From contig VGYW01000084.1 of NCBI GenBank assembly GCA_016872875.1, positions 1 through 24,424 on the forward strand: 24,424 nt of DNA. The letters are read 5' to 3'. The position numbers and the translations under genes are program-made. Origin of the DNA: Planctomycetota bacterium. Lineage in GTDB: Bacteria; Planctomycetota; PUPC01; DSUN01. Positions 14,402 through 21,491 of the stretch are shown here, in pieces. The notes below the pieces were generated by a model. It worked only from the letters and a program-made list of their open reading frames with translations. It was not told where the DNA came from and did no database searches. How positions within the stretch are numbered: the stretch's first letter is position 1; each line of letters begins with the position of its first letter.

Positions 14402-15898
14402 TCAGGCCCGTAATGCAGGTGCGGGAAGGCGGGTTTGTGCCGCCTGGCTGCGCAGGCGGCGCACAAGCTTAACTACCTCGGCGGGCATTCTGCCCAGACC
14501 CTTCATATGGTCCTTCAGGAACGAGTTCTCCAGGATCGCCTGCATGCCCTTGAGGAGGCAGCGGCGCTTGAGCGGGTTCCCTTTCATGGCTAACCACTGC
14601 GGCAGCTTCCACGTGTAGTATTCCCGGTAGCAGCGGAGAATCCCTTGAAAGACCTGCTCGCGGGTCATTCGCCGTGGCTTGATGATGGGCTGGACGAGGT
14701 TGTACTTCGAGTAGTCGTGCTCCTCGATGAACGGCTTGAGCTCGCCGTAGAGGTCGGCGTATGGCCAGGGGGCAATCGTGAGGAAGTGCAGGTAGTCCGC
14801 GTTGTAAAGCTTTGCCAATTCGATGGTTCCAGCGATTGACGCGGGGGTCTCGTCCGGCATGCCCAGGATCAGCGAGGTCTCGCAGATCATCCCCGCATCC
14901 TTCACCAGCCGGATGGCCTCGCGCGACTGCTCGAAGCTGATGTCCTTCCTGAACGTCTCTAGGCGGCCGGGCGAAGCGGTCTCGACGCCGGTGTAGATGA
15001 ACAGTACACCTGCTTTGCGGTACTTCCACAGAAGCTCGCGGTCGCGCAATATGTCCCCAACGTGTGTCTCGATCAGGAGATGGATGGGCAGCGCCTTCTC
15101 AATGAGAAGGTCGAGTATGCGGTTCCAGCGCGCGGCGTTGCGGGTGGGCAGCTCATCGCCGATGAAGAAGACGTTCACCCCGTAGGAATCGTGGAGGTGC
15201 TGGACTTCGGCGACGAAGCGGGCGGGGTCGCGCTCGCGGTAGGTGCCGCCCCAGAACTTGTGCTGCGAGCAGAATGAGCAGCCGTAAATGCAGCCCCGCG
15301 AAGAACTTAGGATGGCCACGCGCGAATCGTCTATGAAGTACAGCGGGTAGTCCGCCCAGTCCACAAGGTCCCAGGCCGGGTGCAGCCCGTCGAGGTCCGC
15401 GATCAGTGGCCGAGGCGTGGTGCGAACCACCGAGTCGCCCTCCCGGTAAGCGATGCCGGCCACCCGCGCGGGGGACTCCCCGCCGGCGAGTGCCGTGAGC
15501 AACTCGGGCGCCGTCTGCTCGCCTTCGCCCAGGACGCAGAAGTCCACGGCATCGCCGTGGCCGCGCAGCACCTCTTCATAGCAGAAGGTGGGATGGACCC
15601 CGCCGACGAGCGTGGTGATCGAGGGGTCAACCTCCTTGGCGAGTGCGAGCACCCTGACCGCGTCGTTGACCGTGGCCGTGATTGCGGTGGCGCCCACGAA
15701 GCGTGGCCGGACCGCCTCGATCCGCGCACGGATGTCGTCGTAGCCGTGGAAGAGCGACATGGCGTCGTAGATGACCGGCTCGAAGCCGGCCCGCCGCAGC
15801 TCGCCCGCGATGTAGATGAAGCCCAGGTTCGGCCAACGCCCGGCCGACTCCACCACGCCGCAGTGATAGGGGGGAGTGATGAGGAGGACGCGGTCCAT
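14402..15898 (-). CDS. B12-binding-type radical SAM protein (paralogue 1)
   Basis: This 498-residue protein has an N-terminal Rossmann-like domain (residues 1-185; LLITPPYH, LVGGVHPTF, VLGEGE) typical of the cobalamin-binding domain of class B radical SAM enzymes. The radical SAM core has CIYGCSFC (C203, C207, C210), which binds the 4Fe-4S cluster. The classical DxHxxG base-off motif is absent, as in BchE-like members. The C-terminal third has blocks shared with the paralogue at 21.5 kb: APWPYADLY, YSKYNLVQPIIKP and MTREQV. The substrate is unknown; such enzymes methylate or cyclise unactivated carbons. ATG 15898 has GGAAG 8 bases upstream and is preferred over GTG 15937. It is flanked by cytochrome genes, which could hint at tetrapyrrole or lipid chemistry, but this is speculative. 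Confidence 0.87.
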   Translation of the reverse strand: MDRVLLITPPYHCGVVESAGRWPNLGFIYIAGELRRAGFEPVIYDAMSLFHGYDDIRARIEAVRPRFVGATAITATVNDAVRVLALAKEVDPSITTLVGGVHPTFCYEEVLRGHGDAVDFCVLGEGEQTAPELLTALAGGESPARVAGIAYREGDSVVRTTPRPLIADLDGLHPAWDLVDWADYPLYFIDDSRVAILSSSRGCIYGCSFCSQHKFWGGTYRERDPARFVAEVQHLHDSYGVNVFFIGDELPTRNAARWNRILDLLIEKALPIHLLIETHVGDILRDRELLWKYRKAGVLFIYTGVETASPGRLETFRKDISFEQSREAIRLVKDAGMICETSLILGMPDETPASIAGTIELAKLYNADYLHFLTIAPWPYADLYGELKPFIEEHDYSKYNLVQPIIKPRRMTREQVFQGILRCYREYYTWKLPQWLAMKGNPLKRRCLLKGMQAILENSFLKDHMKGLGRMPAEVVKLVRRLRSQAAQTRLPAPALRA

Positions 15899-16379
15899 CG
15901 CGTGGGCTTCCAGCAAAGCGGGGCTATTGACCCGCACACAATGAGAGCAAACGGTGTGCCACGCCAGCCCGCCTCGGGCAGCTCAATGTCGCGACGGGAG
16001 TCTGGCCCCTGATCTCGAAGTCCCCAATCGTCCTCGTCGTCGTCCTCGTCCTCGATTCGCCTTCTCCCGGACTTCCGGTTCTGATCTCGAGGTGCCGAAT
16101 CCCCAATCATGACAGCAAGTCCAGAAACCCTGTGTCAGATTTGCAAGACTCGGCCGGCGGCGAAGAGGACGGGGCCGGCAGGAGGCCAGGCGCACCTGGC
16201 TGCGTAACGGGTTGCAGTATATGGGCTTACGGCGAGTGTGCCGGGGGCCGCGAAATCCTGGCCCTACGGCACGGAATGTGCTGGTATCACAATGAAGGAG
16301 TTTGCGGCGGGAATGCCGGATGCGGATTCGGGGCGGCGGTCCGCTATCCTCAAGCAGGCGTCCTGGCGAGGATGGTGGC
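15899..16379. other. Divergent intergenic region with a repeat element
   Basis: This 481-bp region lies between the divergent radical SAM gene and the NHL gene, so it should hold both promoters; I cannot place them with confidence. It contains the GAGGAC-type array at 16026-16057. Two related flanks sit on either side: CTGATCTCGAAGT followed by CCCCAATC near 16009-16029, and CTGATCTCGAGGT followed by CCCCAATC at 16081-16108. The whole 16009-16110 block therefore looks like one repeat element. No credible coding frame is seen. Confidence 0.5.
16026..16057. repeat. GAGGAC/GACGAC hexamer array upstream of radical SAM paralogue 1
   Basis: The 32-bp tract read on the minus strand runs AATCGAGGACGAGGACGACG and then ACGAGGACGATT. 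Apart from one extra GAGGAC unit it is the same sequence as 21449-21485, which precedes the other radical SAM gene. It starts about 128 bp upstream of ATG 15898. Confidence 0.85.
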
Positions 16380-17582
16380 ATGGTAGCGGGCAAGCCTGTA
16401 GCGTCGCGCGGGCGAGGGCCCCGGAGGGCGGGGGGGATTCTGGTCTCTTTCCTCCTGGTGACGGCGTCGGCTGCGACAGTGATCTTCATCCTCGTGGTGG
16501 TCGCCGAGCGCCAGACGCGCGTGGACATCATCACCATGGCGTCGAGCGACGCGAAGCCGCACTTCGAGCGGCTCAAGCCCGCGCCCTCGGCGGAGGAGCT
16601 GCTGAGGGACCCCACGCTCGCGCTCGTGCGGCAATGGGACGGCCGCAACCCCGGCCGCGAGGCAGTGCGCCGCGAGTGTGCGGCGTGGCTGCGCGACAAC
16701 CGCGAGGGGCCGCCGCCCGAGCCCCCCTACGACCCCAACGCGTACCTGAGCAAGATCGGCCTGCGCCACGCCAACACGTTGCCCACCCGCCTGGCGGAGG
16801 GGCCGGGTGGCCGGCTCTACGTGACCGACCCAAGGGTCGGCTCGGTGTTCATCTACGACTCCGACCTGCGACCCGTGGCCGAGCTGGCGGGGCTGGCGAC
16901 CCCCCTCGGCGTGGCCGTGGCACCGAACGGGGCGATCTACGTCGGGTGCAAAGGGTCGAAAAGCGTAGAGATTTACGATTCCCAGGGCAACAAGCTCGGC
17001 TCCATCGGCGCCGGGGCCATCGAGATGCCCAACGACCTCGCCCTCGACCGCCAGGGCACCCTCTATGTGGCCGACAGCAAGGCCAACGCCGTGAAGGTCT
17101 ACGACGCCACAGGCCTCTGGCTCGGCGACCTGGGCTTGGACTCCAACGAGGGCGGCCTGCTCTTCCCCTCAGCGGTCACTGTCGCCTACCGCATAGACAT
17201 CAAGCTCGCCGTCGAGGTCCCTGAGCTCTACGTGGCCGACCAGGGCCACTCCCGCATCCGCGTCTACGACCTCGCCGGCAACCTCCTGCGGGCCTATGGC
17301 GGCGCCACCCCCGCCTTCTTCGGCAACTGGAAGGGCAAGTTCGCCCGCCTCCAGAGCCTTGCCGTGGACGCCCTCGGCCAGGTGCACGCCGCCGACTGCT
17401 ACATGAACAACGTCCAGGTCCTCGACGCCCTCACGGGGGCGTATATCCGCGACTACGGCTCGTTCGGCACCGGCCAGGGCCAGCTCAACGTGCCTCTCGA
17501 TATCGTGCTCACCAGCGGCGGGCGGATGATCGTGGCAAACTCAGGCAATAGGCGGGTAGAGTCGATTTCCTCCGGACCATAG
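16380..17582 (+). CDS. Membrane-anchored NHL-repeat protein
   Basis: This 400-residue protein has a basic N-terminus, one transmembrane helix (residues 19-42, ILVSFLLVTASAATVIFILV) without a lipobox, a spacer of about 90 residues, and then NHL blades. Examples are GRLYVTDPRVGSVFIYD, GAIYVGCKGSKSVEIYD, GTLYVADSKANAVKVYD, PELYVADQGHSRIRVYD and GQVHAADCYMNNVQVLD. The propeller should face the periplasm. ATG 16380 is used because GAGG lies 8 bases upstream and it begins the natural basic leader. The next gene starts one base after its stop (TAG t ATG), so they are co-transcribed with the cytochrome and the assembly genes. The role is unknown; it resembles the two NHL lipoproteins of the left operon in domain type. 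Confidence 0.85.
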   Translation: MVAGKPVASRGRGPRRAGGILVSFLLVTASAATVIFILVVVAERQTRVDIITMASSDAKPHFERLKPAPSAEELLRDPTLALVRQWDGRNPGREAVRRECAAWLRDNREGPPPEPPYDPNAYLSKIGLRHANTLPTRLAEGPGGRLYVTDPRVGSVFIYDSDLRPVAELAGLATPLGVAVAPNGAIYVGCKGSKSVEIYDSQGNKLGSIGAGAIEMPNDLALDRQGTLYVADSKANAVKVYDATGLWLGDLGLDSNEGGLLFPSAVTVAYRIDIKLAVEVPELYVADQGHSRIRVYDLAGNLLRAYGGATPAFFGNWKGKFARLQSLAVDALGQVHAADCYMNNVQVLDALTGAYIRDYGSFGTGQGQLNVPLDIVLTSGGRMIVANSGNRRVESISSGP

Positions 17583-17583
17583 T

Positions 17584-19031
17584 ATGACGGCCCCTCAGCT
17601 CAGGGTCTCGCGTCTCGCGTCGCCCATCCTGCTGTTCGCTCTCCTCGGCTCGGCGATTCTGGGCCGGCCTGCGCTCGCCCTCGCGCCGCCGGCCGACACA
17701 AGGCCGCAAACGTCACCTGCTACGGCGACGGCGCGACCTTCGGCTGCCACGCCACCGCCCACGGCTCGCTGAAGGCCAAGCTCCGCGCCCCGGCCGCCGG
17801 CGCACCAATCCCGCCCGACAACGTGGCCCAAGAGGAGGGCTTCTGCTTCAACTGCCACGACGGCAGCCCAGCGCCAAACGTCTACGCCGACTTCTCCAAG
17901 GCCCGGCGCCACCCCGTGGCCAACTCCGAGCAGGCGGCAGGCCGAAAAGTGGAATGCTCAGACTGCCACAGCCACCACTACGCCCAGGCCGGCGCGCACA
18001 ACTACGGCACAACCGCCACCTCCGCGCGCAACTTGGTGAGCAACCCCATCAAGGGTGTCTCGGGCTGGGCCGTCAACTACACCGGCCTCGCCAACTTCGT
18101 CGCCCCCGCCGCCGCAAACTACTCCACCGTCGCCTCCGCCACCTACGAATACCAGATATGCTTCAAATGCCACTCGGCCAGGGCCTGGAGCTTCGGCACC
18201 GCCCCCGCGGGCCTCACCTCCTACTACAGCTCGGTCTACTCCACCGGCACCGCCACGTTCACCAACGGCAGCACCACCGTGACGGGCAGCGGCACCGCCT
18301 GGGCCGCGGGCATGGTCGGCTCGTGGATTCGCCGCGGCAGCGACGCCGCCGCCTACCGCATCGCCGCCGTGGCCAGCGGCACCAGCCTCACCATCACCCC
18401 CGCCTACGCCGGCGCAACCGGCTCCGGGCAGCCCTACACGATCACGCTGGCGACCGGCCTCGCCCTCGAGTTCAGCCCAAACAACCGCTCCGGCCACCCC
18501 GTCGTCACCGGCCTCAACAACTACCCCAACTCCGCGGCGCCGAAGGCCCTCCAGGCGGTCCAGCTCTCCGCTCCCTGGAACACCAACGTCGGCACGCAGA
18601 CGATGATGTGCAGCGACTGCCACAACACCGACGCCGGGACGGGCGCGGCACAGGGGCCTCACGGCTCTGCCTCCCAGTTCATGCTCCGAGGGGCCAACGC
18701 CGCAAACTGGCCCGACGTCACCCTCTCCAACCGCACCCGAAGCTGGTGCGTGAACTGCCATCCGCTCTCGACGAGCACGAACACCAACAGCGTCCACACG
18801 CGTAGCGACCACGCCTCGCAGCCCTGTTACGCCTGCCACATCGTCATCCCCCACGGAGGCAAGATGTCGCGCCTCATCGGCGACCGCGACACGATGCCCG
18901 CGCGCTACGCCTTCAACAACACCCTCACCACCATGCAGATGCAGAGCTTCACGAAGAAGGCCAGGACGAGCTACACGGAGAGCGACTGCCGCGCCGCGTG
19001 CCAGCACACCGGGGGAACCGAGAACTGGTGA
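17584..19031 (+). pseudogene. Multihaem cytochrome c with N-terminal deletion and frame break
   Basis: ATG 17584 opens a good signal peptide (SPILLFALLGSAILGRPALALAPP), but that frame ends at 17772. From about 17685 the cytochrome sequence continues in another frame: AGRHKAANVTCYGDGATFGCH, written here as the family block, then six CXXCH motifs (CFNCH, CSDCH, CFKCH, CSDCH, CVNCH, CYACH), ending at 19031. The paralogue at 23185 has the same leader end (LALQPP) and the same GRHK..NCYGDGATFGCH block, but about 270 residues with eight haem motifs separate them. Here they are fused directly and out of frame. A deletion explains this best; a sequencing or assembly error is possible. A beta-type insert (18231-18450; FTNGSTTVTGSGTAW, TSLTITPAYAG) lies between haems. 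Confidence 0.7.
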
Positions 19032-19065
19032 GAGATGCGGGCCAAGTTCCTGATATGATCCGTGC

Positions 19066-19995
19066 ATGAAGCCGCCATCCCTGAGCTCTGCCAAGCAGTT
19101 CCTCCTCTGGCCCTCTCTCATCATCGGCGAGATCGCAGCCATCGCCCTCACGGGCGTGGCCGGGACTGCGTTCCCGCACCTGCTCCGAAGCCCCGGGTTC
19201 GTCGCCATCACGCTGCTGGCGCGGCCTTTTCGCCTCGATTGCCCCCTGACCCTCGACTCCGTGCGCGCGACGCGCTACCATGAAGGTGATGTCAAGGACC
19301 TGCGCCTCGCCCTGTCGCTCGCCCGCCTGGGCCGCGTGCAGAAGAAGGAGATGGCCATCAACCAGGAGCTCCGGGTCCCCGGCGGCCGCATCTTCCTGGG
19401 CTTCGAGTTCGGCCCAGCCGCCCTGCTCGAGTGGCAGAAGGGCGCCGCGAACGACGATTGCCGATTGCGGATTGCGGATTGCGGATTGCGGATTGAAATC
19501 CGAAATCCGAAATCCGAAATGCGTGAGTGCGAGCTCCTGCTAGCCCGGGGCAGGGGGATGTTCGAGGGGACCTCGCTGGGACTAGATGGCATGGTCGCCC
19601 ATCTGCGGGCGCGGGTTGACGAGGCGGGCAACCACCCCGCCCAGGTGGAGGTGCGCGTGATGAAGGGCAAGGCCCTCGCACTGACCGCGGCGATGCGGAC
19701 CGGCGAGACGGCGACGCTTCAGGGCGGCCACACGCTGACGCTTCACGGCACACCCTTCTGGGTGCGCCTGCGCGCTAGCCGCGACCCCGCGCTCTGGCTC
19801 GCCTACGCCGGCTTCGCCCTCGTCCTGGCGGGCGCCACGCTCATGTTCGCGGTCGTCAAGGTTGACACCTGCGTGACGGCAACGCCCGAAGGAGACAAGG
19901 AGCGGGTCTTCGTGGCGCTGCGCGCCCAGCGCTTCGCCCCGCTCTTCGAGGAGCGCTTCCAGCGCCTCGTCCGCGAGCAGGGGGGTGAGACATGA
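19066..19995 (+). CDS. ResB/Ccs1-like cytochrome c biogenesis protein
   Basis: This 309-residue protein belongs by pattern to the ResB family, which with CcsA delivers haem to apocytochromes c outside the membrane. Seen are an N-terminal hydrophobic segment (LLWPSLIIGEIAAIALTGVAG), a periplasmic region with the family-like block MAINQELRVPGGRIFLGFEFG, and a C-terminal helix (LWLAYAGFALVLAGATLMFA). It is shorter than usual ResB proteins (about 450-600 residues) and seems to lack one membrane hairpin. A heptad array (19456-19520) is translated in the middle as CRLRIADCGLRIEIRNPKSE. No clear Shine-Dalgarno sequence precedes ATG 19066. It overlaps the next gene by ATGA. Confidence 0.72.
   Translation: MKPPSLSSAKQFLLWPSLIIGEIAAIALTGVAGTAFPHLLRSPGFVAITLLARPFRLDCPLTLDSVRATRYHEGDVKDLRLALSLARLGRVQKKEMAINQELRVPGGRIFLGFEFGPAALLEWQKGAANDDCRLRIADCGLRIEIRNPKSEMRECELLLARGRGMFEGTSLGLDGMVAHLRARVDEAGNHPAQVEVRVMKGKALALTAAMRTGETATLQGGHTLTLHGTPFWVRLRASRDPALWLAYAGFALVLAGATLMFAVVKVDTCVTATPEGDKERVFVALRAQRFAPLFEERFQRLVREQGGET
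19456..19520. repeat. Inverted heptad arrays inside the ResB-like gene
   Basis: GATTGCC, GATTGCG four times and GATTGAA (19456-19497) run straight into GAAATCC three times and GAAAT (19495-19520). The 65-bp insert stays open in the gene frame and interrupts the periplasmic domain, the only array in the window not at a gene start. Confidence 0.92.
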
Positions 19996-20570
19996 GGAAG
20001 CGGATCGTGCGAACCGCCATCATAGTCGCTGTCGGCCACTTGCTCGGCTTCACAGTCTACGGCCTCTTCTGGTGGCGCGGCGGGAGCGTGTCGAAGGCCG
20101 AGGCGCGGCGGCTGGTCGAGCGCTACAACAGCGTGGTCAGCGAGGCCTACCGCCGCGCCGACGTTGGCCTGATTGACCCCGTGGTGGGGCCGAACACGGT
20201 CGCGGGCAGGAGGCTCACCGGACTCATCGGCGTCCGCCTCGACATGGGGCTCACCCTCGACGCCGAGCTGCTCGAGCTTGCGGTGATTGGCGTGGCGCGG
20301 GAAGGCGACGAACTGCACGTTCGGACCACCGAGCGCTGGCGCTACCGTGACCGCAGGATCGGCTCGGGCGAGCAGGTCGGCGAGGAATCGTCCGACGCCT
20401 GCGAGCTTCTCTACCTCTTCAGGAAGTTCGGCAAGGCATGGCTTGTGGCCGAGACGCGGTTCACGTCGCCGCCCCAGGTTGGCCGCAAGACCATCCCCTG
20501 GGCCGCCGGCCGCAAGGCGCTCCACGGCTTCGCCCCGTCCGCAAAGGCCCCTGAGGAGAAGGCGCGATGA
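19992..20570 (+). CDS. Membrane-anchored protein of unknown function in the cytochrome assembly operon
   Basis: This 192-residue protein has an N-terminal helix (VRTAIIVAVGHLLGFTVYGLFWW) and then a soluble domain of about 150 residues, likely periplasmic. The pattern (helix with ERYNSVVSEAYRRAD, then strands such as ELHVRTTERWRYRDR and KAWLVAETRF) loosely recalls NTF2/IMS-like folds, but I cannot assign it. There is no haem or metal motif. It overlaps both neighbours by ATGA (ResB-like upstream, CcsA downstream), so it is probably made in step with the haem-delivery complex and may be an accessory subunit. Confidence 0.75.
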   Translation: MRKRIVRTAIIVAVGHLLGFTVYGLFWWRGGSVSKAEARRLVERYNSVVSEAYRRADVGLIDPVVGPNTVAGRRLTGLIGVRLDMGLTLDAELLELAVIGVAREGDELHVRTTERWRYRDRRIGSGEQVGEESSDACELLYLFRKFGKAWLVAETRFTSPPQVGRKTIPWAAGRKALHGFAPSAKAPEEKAR

Positions 20571-21427
20571 GCCCGTTCGCCCTCGAGGCATCGCTCCACT
20601 GGGCGGCGGTCGGGCTATACGTCGCGGCCACGGTGCTCTTCGCCGCCACGGTGCTGTTTGGCCGGCCCGCGAGCGTGCGGTGGGCCTTGTGGGCCGCCGT
20701 GGGCGGCCTTGCGCCCCACTCGGCCGCGCTCCTCATCCGCTGGATTGCCGTGGGCCACGGGCCGTACATGCTCAAGTACGAGGTCCTGTCGTCCAACGCG
20801 TGGATTCTGGCGGTGATGCTGCTGGGCTTCGTGTGGCGGCGGCCGGCCTGGGCGCCGGCCGCGCTGGCCGCCCTGCCCGCCGCAGTCCTGATGATGGCCT
20901 TCGGGCTCTTCACTAGCCCCGCGGCGCGCGACTTGCCCCCCACCCTCCGCTCCATCTGGCTCGTCTTCCATGTCCTCTTTAATAAGCTGGCCGTGGGGGC
21001 CTTTGTGCTCTCGGCGGCCGCGGCAGCCGTTCTTCTCTGGAAGCTCGGGAACGTAGCCGCAACCGTCCCGGTTGCGCTCGGCAAGCGGGACGCATGCCGC
21101 TACGGCCGCCTGCCCAGCCCCGGGGCCATCGAGGCCCACACAATCCGTCTCGTGGGCTTCGGCTTCATCTTCTGATCAACCACCATCGTCGCCGGCGCAA
21201 TCTGGGCCAACCAGTCGTGGGGGCGATACTGGGGCTGGGACCCGATCGAGACCTGGTCGCTTGTGACCTGGCTGGCCTATGGGATACTGCTCCATGCGCG
21301 GCTCTTCTTCCGCCTGGGGCCGCGGGCGACGGCGTGGGGCACCATCGCCTGCTTCGCACTCGCCGTGCTCACGGTGCTCGTCTTCCCCTTCCTGATCCCC
21401 TCGCTTCATTCGGCGTACTTCCAATGA
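20567..21427 (+). pseudogene. ccsA: CcsA/ResC-type cytochrome c assembly protein with in-frame TGA
   Basis: The frame from ATG 20567 to TGA 21427 encodes 286 residues of a multi-spanning haem-handling protein, interrupted by TGA at 21173-21175. Before the stop are about five hydrophobic segments. After it comes the signature WWD block [18 protein letters not shown] and two more helices. The family sequence at the break, [18 protein letters not shown], is well satisfied by Trp, so a TGG to TGA change is the simplest reading. TGA is a normal stop throughout this window and TGG is the Trp codon, so code reassignment is not supported. It is either a nonsense mutation (loss of system II assembly) or a base error. 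It is tightly coupled to the upstream gene (ATGA). Confidence 0.8.
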
Positions 21428-21448
21428 TGGAGGCCGATCGGAGCGAAG

Positions 21449-21485
21449 ATCGAGGACGAGGACGACGACGAGGACGAGGACGATT
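21449..21485. repeat. GAGGAC/GACGAC hexamer array upstream of radical SAM paralogue 2
   Basis: This 37-bp tract is the same as the reverse complement of 16026-16057 with one extra GAGGAC unit. It ends 6 bp before ATG 21492, so its purine-rich units may serve as the ribosome-binding site. Confidence 0.85.
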
Positions 21486-21491
21486 GAAGCA

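Noticed and set aside
18231..18450. A prophage tail gene
   Set aside because: The tail-like segment lies in frame between CXXCH motifs, and no other phage gene is nearby.
17823..19031. A separate cytochrome gene starting at the GTG at 17823
   Set aside because: The conserved block continues upstream of this codon in the same frame (from about 17685), there is no ribosome site, and the product would lack a signal peptide.
21173..21175. TGA read as Trp by a variant genetic code, or as selenocysteine
   Set aside because: TGA is the normal stop of many genes here (for example 743, 4514, 5590, 14402, 19995) and Trp is coded by TGG; I see no clear SECIS-like hairpin with the expected loop just downstream, and Sec would not fit the family position.
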